The notes below the pieces were generated by a model, which was not told where the DNA came from, made no database searches, and worked only from the letters and a program-made list of their open reading frames with translations. Shown here piece by piece: positions 60,901 through 64,000 of a stretch of 64,000 nucleotides of DNA. The stretch is from Gordionus sp. m RMFG-2023. Its lineage: Eukaryota; Nematomorpha; Gordioida; Chordodea; Parachordodidae. The stretch spans positions 47,758,569-47,822,568 of the forward strand of contig NC_088776.1 of NCBI RefSeq assembly GCF_954871325.1, given 5' to 3'. Position numbers and translations under genes: made by a program. Position 1 is the first letter of the stretch; each line of letters begins with the position of its first letter.

Positions 60901-61481
60901 ATATTATATTTTTTTAAAAAGAGTTTTAAATTCATTAATCCAGATATTGTAACCAAAAAAACGGAAGTGATTAAATAAGAATTATGGCATAAATTAATAG
61001 GCCATGAATTTTTAACACCTTTTATATATGAACCAAATTTTATTAAAATTTAACTTTTTATTTTTTTTTCTCCCCGAATTTATTATTCATTATGGTGATT
61101 TTTGATCACATTGACATATAATTTTTATTCAAATCTAATTATAAATAAGAGGCTTCTAAAGGTTGGTGCACTAAATGAATGGAGTTCTCCAAATTTCTCT
61201 TCCTTACTTTTAAATTGTTTTATAGTTTCCTAATCATAGGTTATCCATCAAAACTTTATTTTTTTTTATATAATGAAATATATAGCGTTGCTGATCTCAT
61301 TTAATTGCTTCGATTTATTACCCCTTCTATATAAAATGATATAATATTACCAAAAATTGTCTAATTTGATATAAACCTTTATTTATTATAATTATATTAT
61401 TGTTAAGTGAACAGGAAAAGAATCTGGAAAAGAAATACGAGATGTTGAAAAGGGAGCTACAAAGGATAATGGAGATTCCAG
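39872..61481 (+). CDS. EHBP1: EH domain-binding protein 1 (EHBP1) orthologue, exons 1-17, 3' end beyond window
   Basis: EHBP1 is a cytosolic adaptor in endocytic recycling: its N-terminal C2-like domain binds membrane, NPF motifs bind EHD proteins, the CH domain contacts actin, and the C-terminal bMERB domain binds Rab8/10-type GTPases. Seventeen exons join without phase conflict into about 1170 codons. Residues 1-172 form the C2 domain (MSLWKRFQRVGKKAAKFRF, RRNRK, EVTLYRDP, EWTIFIED, EGKAT). Residues 173-489 are a polar, low-complexity linker, and about 500-620 are the CH domain (DLFEWCDDICRTHG, FRDGRIFCVVIEHY). One NPF motif lies near 708. An ELKNRATTLVKEARQKAKLK block begins near 800, and the start of bMERB (FEKEFEKLNQMQKDLDEKA, then LKEWFEIVETKNSLN, EKKYEMLKRELQ) is near 1075-1170. 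Human EHBP1 is of similar length. The final bMERB exon(s) are not in the window. All transposons in the gene are intronic. Confidence 0.93.
40048..40227. mobile_element. TAGTGTTG-family MITE in EHBP1 intron 1
   Basis: TAGTGGCCTTAAACGACTCG on the left, GGCCATTTAACAACACTA on the right. The internal GCAAGCCTGGAGATTTTGCT and CATAGATGGCAGAT match the family. It has no clear duplication. Confidence 0.75.
40530..40702. mobile_element. palindromic hAT MITE (TATCTAGAT), TSD TTATTTAA, EHBP1 intron 1
   Basis: An exact duplication TTATTTAA lies at 40522-40529 and 40703-40710. The ends are CAGAGTTGTTAAAAG and CAGAGTTGTTAAAGG (inverted). The 173-bp body is filled with ATCTAGATAC repeats in both orientations. 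It ends only 32 bp before exon 2, so it forms the branch-point region of intron 1. Confidence 0.9.
40735..40792 (+). CDS. EHBP1: EHBP1 exon 2
   Basis: Encodes the rest of Trp and IPNSVCIIWCRRNRKTSTQ, matching human VVVWTRRNRR. The acceptor is AAACTAG and the donor CAA|GTAAAT (phase 0). Confidence 0.9.
41112..41264 (+). CDS. EHBP1: EHBP1 exon 3 (C2 domain)
   Basis: Reads KWEPTIDNSFKGVLTWPIPE, then EIEVTLYRDPKDPQIFE and KEWTIFIED. The YRDP and EWTF/I motifs are diagnostic of the EHBP1 NT-C2 domain. The exon is phase 0 at both ends. Confidence 0.93.
41683..41888 (+). CDS. EHBP1: EHBP1 exon 4 (end of C2 domain)
   Basis: Reads TASTDIRLNNYVGACC, then VKLNLRPNGKRVREAILSF and FLKEGKAT, matching human VDLARHAGPVPVQVPVRLRL and LLREGRAT. 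The donor AC|GTAAGT is phase 2. Confidence 0.93.
42838..43175 (+). CDS. EHBP1: EHBP1 exon 5 (linker)
   Basis: The acceptor CATAAAG joins AC|T to give TDEDMRSLASM, matching human TDDDMQSLASL, which fixes the start against an alternative ATG at 42848. The rest is a polar linker rich in Asn, Ser, Glu and Asp. The donor G|GTTTGT is phase 1. Confidence 0.88.
43530..43661 (+). CDS. EHBP1: EHBP1 exon 6 (linker)
   Basis: Stop-free in the frame set by exon 5: QLDLNKLNIPTNNSTKQL ... KKMSFFDLEQ, phase 1 in and out (AATGAAG acceptor, CAAG|GTAAAT donor). The linker has no domain. Confidence 0.8.
43882..44088 (+). CDS. EHBP1: EHBP1 exon 7 (linker)
   Basis: Phase 1 frame SNLFIKCTPAGNQFTPNTTP through STPLAKADKNNFAIYDSPFK. 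The acceptor is ATATTTAG and the donor A|GTATAT. Human EHBP1 keeps NPF motifs in this region; none is present here. Confidence 0.82.
44358..44631 (+). CDS. EHBP1: EHBP1 exon 8 (linker before CH domain)
   Basis: The frame reads GSLRIKNGQFINNNLVALGN, then a basic patch SLMRRLSSSFRRPKLKH, and ends HADYKN with a phase 2 donor (AA|GTTACT). The next exon restores KPKIDPTPR. Read-through would give a stop at about 44647, so the splice is supported by phase agreement. Confidence 0.8.
44940..45060. mobile_element. fragment of the GATCCGAT-type MITE family
   Basis: Repeated CGATCCGATCC, GATTCGATCC and CCGATCCGATAA blocks match the sub-terminal composition of the element at 45885-46593. No ends were recognised. 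Confidence 0.45.
45296..45440 (+). mobile_element. tRNA-derived SINE
   Basis: The head has a pol III A box TGGTCTAGTCGG (45308-45319) and a perfect B box GGTTCGAATCC (45352-45362), 32 bp apart, in a tRNA-like layout ending GCAAGGACCA. The 5' bases GCATGTG do not pair with the 3' CAAGGAC, so it is not an intact tRNA gene. A T-run and an unrelated tail (GTCCTTGTGGCGATG) follow. Confidence 0.65.
45526..45743. mobile_element. TAGTGTTG-family MITE in EHBP1 intron 8
   Basis: TACTCTGTTGCTAAACGGCT pairs with the inverted right end TAGTGTTGTTAAACGATTTG. The family interior (TATTACCTTAGCCTCCAAAT, GTCTATGGGTAAAATCTCC) is present. The duplication is not preserved. Confidence 0.75.
45885..46593. mobile_element. 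hAT MITE, TSD GTTCCTTT, EHBP1 intron 8
   Basis: An exact duplication GTTCCTTT lies at 45877-45884 and 46594-46601. The ends are TAGTGCTGTGTCGG and, inverted, TAGGGCTGTGCTGATCC. The sub-terminal blocks GGATCGG and ATCGGATTGGATTGG repeat. A further right-end fragment of this family (GATCCGATATT, CGACACAGCCCTA) follows at 46665-46722. Confidence 0.85.
46905..48665 (-). mobile_element. LINE (APE-type non-LTR), internally deleted, antisense in EHBP1 intron 8
   Basis: On the minus strand, reading from 48665 down: a 5' region with AAGAAGGGCATCCGATTGTA, then the apurinic-endonuclease start RVRVATWNVRSMVGRAG (near 48290-48240). Next come ARLIGRTSKKYKFFWQGSND (about 48175-48115), the reverse-transcriptase catalytic block VLYADDLVLMANSEEEL (about 47850-47800), and a Cys motif CGVCGKGIARNSIQC (about 47680-47635). 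The tail is GKVYVSCVRSCLVSGGETWA (about 47320-47260) and KPRGRPKMTWIKIIAADMRK, ending at TGA near 46910. Most of the endonuclease and the N-terminal reverse transcriptase are deleted, and frameshifts occur. It is a dead copy. Confidence 0.88.
47570..47944 (-). pseudogene. LINE reverse-transcriptase fragment (YADD)
   Basis: A 124-codon open frame contains GIHQESMLSPLLSILVVDMV, the catalytic YADD, a downstream K.N..KTK-like MKAVKTKVM, and the CGVCGKG..RNSIQC motif. This is the palm and thumb region of the LINE; the finger domain is missing. Confidence 0.85.
49876..50088 (+). CDS. EHBP1: EHBP1 exon 9 (start of CH domain)
   Basis: Phase 2 entry gives KPKIDPTPRLIPKNGVD, then AVDLFEWCDDICRTHGLEVS and FRDGRIFCVVIEHYQPGS, the first helices of a single calponin-homology domain (human DLLEWCKEVT and WRNGLSFCAILHHFRPDLI). 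The donor AT|GTAAGC is phase 2. Confidence 0.92.
50286..50844. mobile_element. hAT-like MITE in EHBP1 intron 9
   Basis: CATTGGTCTGCAATGCCC pairs with the inverted right end CAGTGGTCTTTAAATG. Sub-terminal GGCCC/GGGCC-rich blocks resemble other hAT ends. Flanks CTCTAAAC and ATTTAGAC match at about half of the positions, so the duplication is uncertain. Confidence 0.6.
51114..51162 (+). CDS. EHBP1: EHBP1 exon 10 (49-bp micro-exon, CH domain)
   Basis: AT|A plus DLASLPPNDIEGNNRK matches human DYKSLNPQDIKENNKK exactly in spacing. The acceptor ATTATAG and donor AAA|GTAAAC give phase 2 in, 0 out. Without it the CH domain would lack its middle loop, so the call is strong despite the size. Confidence 0.88.
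51216..51645. mobile_element. GGCCCGG-family hAT MITE, EHBP1 intron 10
   Basis: Ends CAAATACCTCCCGGGTCG and, inverted, CAGAAACCTGCAGGCC. Flanks ATATATAT on both sides are identical but of low information. A second internal terminus (CAGAGAGGTACCATTTGC near 51410) suggests one element nested in or rearranged with another of the family. Confidence 0.6.
51888..52108. mobile_element. TAGTGTTG-family MITE, decayed, EHBP1 intron 10
   Basis: AGTGTTAAAAACCTTGATTT on the left and AAATCTAGGTTTTTAGAAAA on the right are weakly inverted. The interior CTAAATTAAGATTTTAGTC and GGTAATATTTGGATGGC follow the family pattern. Confidence 0.5.
52735..52875. mobile_element. GGTTCGG-family MITE fragment, EHBP1 intron 10
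   Basis: GGTTCAACCTGGTTCACCGG, CGGTTTAGGTTCGG and the right end GGTTCGGTTTGAATCCCAG match the element at 37973-38396. The left half appears to be missing. Confidence 0.6.
52900..53360. repeat. imperfect tandem duplication, ~130-190 bp unit, EHBP1 intron 10
   Basis: The block TAATTTTGGTTTG.AATATC and CCTTGACAAAT occurs near 53055-53085 and again near 53200-53232, with a weaker third copy (TTTCCTTGACAAAGACC) near 52951. Each is followed by an A/T-rich run ending in ATATATC. Confidence 0.6.
53383..53524 (+). CDS. EHBP1: EHBP1 exon 11 (end of CH domain)
   Basis: AFKIASDLGIPPLIEPQEML and IDKLAIVTYLYQLKTFF match human AYDGFASIGISRLLEPSDM and LTVMTYLYQIRAHF, the last CH helices. The donor is G|GTAAAA (phase 1). 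Confidence 0.92.
54197..54454 (+). CDS. EHBP1: EHBP1 exon 12 (contains the NPF motif)
   Basis: Phase 1 in (TTTGTCTCAG acceptor) and out. Reads VAQVKASIATSASLQPSLIS, an acidic Ser/Thr stretch, and ends SKNDLNPFA. NPF is the ligand of EH domains (EHD1/2). It is the only NPF in the part of the protein visible here. Confidence 0.85.
54979..55963 (+). mobile_element. hAT remnant in EHBP1 intron 12
   Basis: The left end near 54979 reads CAGGGCTGAACC and the right end has GGGTAGTCGGTTCAGTTCGG inverted, the GGTTCGG style of terminus. The + strand frame at 55550-55756 (LTYLFASIPMYVPTTKVLVE) has the shape of a very decayed hATC dimerisation domain. The 8-bp flanks are not convincing. Confidence 0.5.
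56253..56479 (+). CDS. EHBP1: EHBP1 exon 13 (linker)
   Basis: Phase 1 entry forms Arg and then NDDRKAHTKFKIETQQPTNS, DLPKPIKASRDDINTSQKK and FARGKPAYASVRVGTGYEG. The donor GAA|GTAACC is phase 0. Two other frames are also open and are shadows. Confidence 0.82.
56590..57220 (+). CDS. EHBP1: EHBP1 exon 14 (long linker with ELKNRA block)
   Basis: The largest exon, 631 bp. It starts KVPSNFTTIFTD, then REIELKNRATTLVKEARQKA, matching the conserved human ELKERARVLLEQARRDAALK segment that precedes the Rab-binding domain. The rest is acidic and Asn-rich linker ending SHMEKEEEKIEE. The donor is A|GTAAAT (phase 1). Confidence 0.9.
57795..58148 (+). CDS. EHBP1: EHBP1 exon 15 (start of bMERB domain)
   Basis: After a linker (KTPEPYSPKKLIAKPP) the exon ends with YFEKEFEKLNQMQKDLDEKA and ALEKEIRNSIANK, the first long helix of the bivalent Mical/EHBP Rab-binding domain (human YVVGELAALENEQKQIDTRA). 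The donor is G|GTTTGC (phase 1). Confidence 0.9.
58446..58539 (+). CDS. EHBP1: EHBP1 exon 16 (bMERB domain)
   Basis: ETHKESILLKEWFEIVETKN then SLNCQQNQLTI matches human [30 protein letters not shown] in spacing. The donor TA|GTAATA creates Tyr with the next exon; reading on would give a stop. Confidence 0.88.
58540..61407. other. EHBP1 intron 16 (2.9 kb)
   Basis: AT-rich. It contains the MITE at 60440-60629; otherwise no feature was seen. A short ORF at 60796-60978 has chance composition. Confidence 0.6.
60440..60629. mobile_element. TAGTGTTG-family MITE in EHBP1 intron 16
   Basis: TAGTGTGGTTAAATGGCTCT pairs with CGAGTCGTACAACATTACTA. The internal GCAAGCCTCGGGATTT and CCATCTATTAGCAAAATCTC match the family. 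The duplication is not preserved. Confidence 0.75.
61408..61481 (+). CDS. EHBP1: EHBP1 exon 17 (bMERB domain, last seen exon)
   Basis: The acceptor TGTTAAG gives YEQEKNLEKKYEMLKRELQR and IMEIP, matching human LLEKEHDLERRYELLNRELRAML. The donor G|GTTTTG leaves phase 1. The remaining ~60 residues of bMERB are expected downstream and were not found before 64000. Confidence 0.85.
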
Positions 61482-62930
61482 GTTTTGTAAAATTAAAATA
61501 AAAAATTAGTTACTTTAGAAATGTATAAATACCAATCTTTTTAAAAAAATCAATTCGATACAATCGATACCCCTGATAAGTATTTTTTTTAAATAATCAA
61601 TTATTTAAGCACAGGGCTGGCTCAAGATAAAAAAAAACGGCACATTACTTAGTTTTTTTTAAAATAATTTAGGAAATTATTTGTGTGACTAATAAAATCA
61701 ATTAATAAAAAAAATAAGCACTTAAACAAGGAGACTTCTCATTTTTTTAAAATACATATTATCTTATAGAGGAACGCAAAACAAATCAAAAAAATTTAAA
61801 AATATTGTGTTTCTTATCGGGTTTAACGGATAATTGGTAGAGTTAAATCTTTGTTTTTATTCCATATTTTATTATTTATGAGTATTGGGTAGGGGGAGGG
61901 GTTTAAATGTTGATATTTTGCTCGTTCTAGTATTTCTGTCTGTTTTTAGAAAGTTAATTCTATGTTAAGCAATGATGAATAATCAACTCGATCATCAATT
62001 TAAATATTCCTTGTTTTTATCTTTTTTTCCCATGAAAGCAAAAACTTGGCCTACCAATTTTTTTTAATACAGATACATATAGGTCTTAATGACATGTGCT
62101 TAAAATTTTATTAAAAAATCGGAGAAACTCATTATTTTATACAATAAATTTAAACTTTAGAATGGTTTTAAACGGACCGCCACATTAAAATATTTTTTAA
62201 ATAGAATGCACACCTAATTATTTTGATATTAGAAACCATTATTTTGTAATCAGTAGTTTTTAGTAAATATTTGATTGAATGACAATCGTTAAGCATAAAC
62301 ATGGTTACTGACCATCTCAATATAATAGGGATGTTAAAATTCGAACCATACTTTAATTATGTATACTTGTATATAAAATTTTACCCAAATTCCAAGGGGG
62401 AAGTCAAATCGTGATCGATTTGACATAGAATGACCCTGTAATTACTTTATGAAACACATTATATAAATAGTTTCAATATTTTTATACATCTGTTTGTTCA
62501 ACAGCTTGCCAAATTTATTTAAAAATAAATGAACGGACCTACAATATTAATTAACGGGATCAGCTGATCGTCAATGGCGTCCTTAGATCCGTAATTTAAA
62601 CTTGTTAATCTATCAATACTCTTGCGGGTCTATAGGGCCTCAAGTGTGTTAAAATTTACTTGGAAATGATATTTATTATGATTAAATCTTCACTAGCTTC
62701 ATTAAATATATTTTGTAATATATCTCCAAATTTTTACTAATTTGGTTCAATAGTTTTTAAAATATAAGCCATTTGTAACTTTGGATCAAGCAACTCACAA
62801 GAGTGTTTACGTAAGTTTTTTCTAAGTTTAATTTATATAGGAGAAAAATATTTATTTTGAAGAATAAACATTTACTTTATTAAATGTTTTTATGTTAATA
62901 GCAACTAATATTTTTATATTTAATGTTAAT
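61482..62930. other. EHBP1 intron 17, no exon seen
   Basis: AT-rich. CAGGGCTGGCTCAAG near 61614 resembles a hAT terminus with no partner. No continuation of the bMERB domain was recognised. Confidence 0.5.
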
Positions 62931-63108
62931 CAGAGACCTGTACTTTTTACGGTCCAGCCCGGACTTTTTTTAAATATATTTTTTTAATTTTTATAGCTAA
63001 TAATGGAGATTTATAATATTTTGTTTTAAAATTTCATATCCGGCCCGGGTATATTAAAATTAAAATGCGGCCCGGCTCTTGTACCTTGGCCGAACCTGCA
63101 GGTCTCTG
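62931..63108. mobile_element. hAT MITE, GGCCCGG family, TSD ATGTTAAT
   Basis: An exact duplication ATGTTAAT lies at 62923-62930 and 63109-63116. The ends CAGAGACCTG and (inverted) CAGAGACCTGCAGG are the cleanest example of this terminus. At 178 bp it is the smallest complete copy here and shares TTTTTATAGCTAATAATGG with other copies. Confidence 0.92.
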
Positions 63109-63116
63109 ATGTTAAT

Positions 63117-64000
63117 ATTAAGAGTTAATTTTTTTTTAAAGTTTGCCATAAGTTATAATTATTTTCAACATTTTTTATTTAGCATGAAAAGAATAAAATA
63201 AAGAAATGTTTTATTAAGATTTGATTTGTGTAGAAATTGAGAGTTATCAATTTGAAAATGGGGTCTGTCAGACCCTATCATAGTGTTTGCATAATTTTTT
63301 CACTAGATTACTAAATATGTGAAAGAGTCCATTTTTATAGTATTGTTGAGCTCCCTATTGCCTCCCTCTAGAAGTAGAACTATTGAAGAGAGGTGTCTTA
63401 CACACCCCCAAAATTACGATTTTCCTAGCTGATCATTTTATAATTTGAGAACTTTAAATCATATTATTTCTTTCACTAGGAAATTAAAATTAATTCATCC
63501 CCACGTCTTTTTAATTTCTTTAAAAAAATAATCTCATATTTGCAACCAAGGAAATCAAATTCATAATTACCAATTAATTTAAATAAATTATTTACTATGT
63601 AATTAGTATTATTAATATATATTTTTAAATCGATATAATTTATCTGTCACGACTCGCGAAGATGAGGTATTATTTGCATATATAAATACACAAAATCATA
63701 CAACTTATAGGGAAAGTTATTTATATTATCAATTAACAAATTATGAATCTATAATTGACTAGTCAAATGTCTCGCTATTATAAAAATAAATAAACAGGTA
63801 AATTTTGACAATTTTTTTTTGTGATATCTTCTCCCTTACTATCTATCCATCAAATTTCTTCACTTTAATAATTAAATTTAAAATTGTTTTCACTATTAAT
63901 TAATTATATTATATTATTTTTTTCATGTTGAAAAACATTAGCTAATATTTGTTCAAGATATGATGCTCGCTAGACATTTTAAATCAATATTTATCAACAT
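63117..64000. other. AT-rich DNA, probably EHBP1 intron 17
   Basis: No coding or repeat feature was recognised except a possible acceptor (CCTCCCTCTAG at 63371) followed by a 26-codon frame that does not resemble bMERB. Confidence 0.4.

Noticed and set aside
63373-63450. Last EHBP1 exon (EVELLKRGVLHTPKITIF, then a stop)
   Set aside because: The acceptor and phase fit, but the peptide bears no resemblance to the remaining helices of the bMERB domain; an alternative terminal exon cannot be excluded without transcripts.
1-64000. CRISPR array, bacterial operon, riboswitch or viral element
   Set aside because: All spaced repeats are transposon or satellite units, genes are spliced, and no LTR, capsid, envelope or protein-primed polymerase sequence was recognised.

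Overview
This is AT-rich animal DNA (roughly three quarters A+T) with long introns, GT-AG splicing and heavy transposon load. Two host genes can be read with confidence, both on the + strand. The first is the 3' half of an ankyrin-repeat/SOCS-box gene (exons at 2430-2657, 3027-3405 and 10172-10553). The second is most of an EHBP1 orthologue (17 exons, 39872-61481, continuing past the window). EHBP1 with its C2, CH and bMERB (Rab-binding) parts is a metazoan architecture, so the source is an invertebrate-like animal. The phylum cannot be settled from this window.

Layout. 1-1240: a roughly 0.7 kb palindrome followed by a LINE reverse-transcriptase scrap. 2430-10553: the ankyrin/SOCS gene; about 94% of its last intron is a nest of three DNA transposons (a foldback element with a FLYWCH-like zinc-finger remnant, split by two hAT elements, each hAT with an exact 8-bp target-site duplication). 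12906-15782: a hAT element whose right half is an inverted copy of its own transposase region. 16572-24140: a 7.6 kb hAT locus with exact 8-bp duplication TTTTGATA, itself split by a 308-bp hAT MITE and by a 5.7 kb giant foldback element. The foldback element is the most striking object in the window: 20-bp perfect terminal repeats, subterminal TAGGCTTAGCC arrays, and about 18 + 17 copies of a ~119-bp satellite in opposite orientation around a ~290-bp loop, flanked by a perfect 8-bp duplication. 24.4-39.9 kb: intergenic DNA with MITEs, a GACGTC minisatellite and a few short unidentified exon-like islands. 39.9-61.5 kb: EHBP1, with MITEs, a tRNA-derived SINE, a deleted LINE and hAT remnants confined to introns.

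Functionally the two genes are unrelated: one is a probable substrate adaptor for a Cullin-5/Elongin BC ubiquitin ligase, the other a membrane-traffic adaptor linking Rab GTPases, EHD proteins and actin. What unifies the window is hAT biology. At least nine insertions carry exact 8-bp target-site duplications. Several families share a (C/T)AGTGTTG or CAGAGACCTGCA terminus, which suggests that a few autonomous hAT families mobilised many non-autonomous partners.
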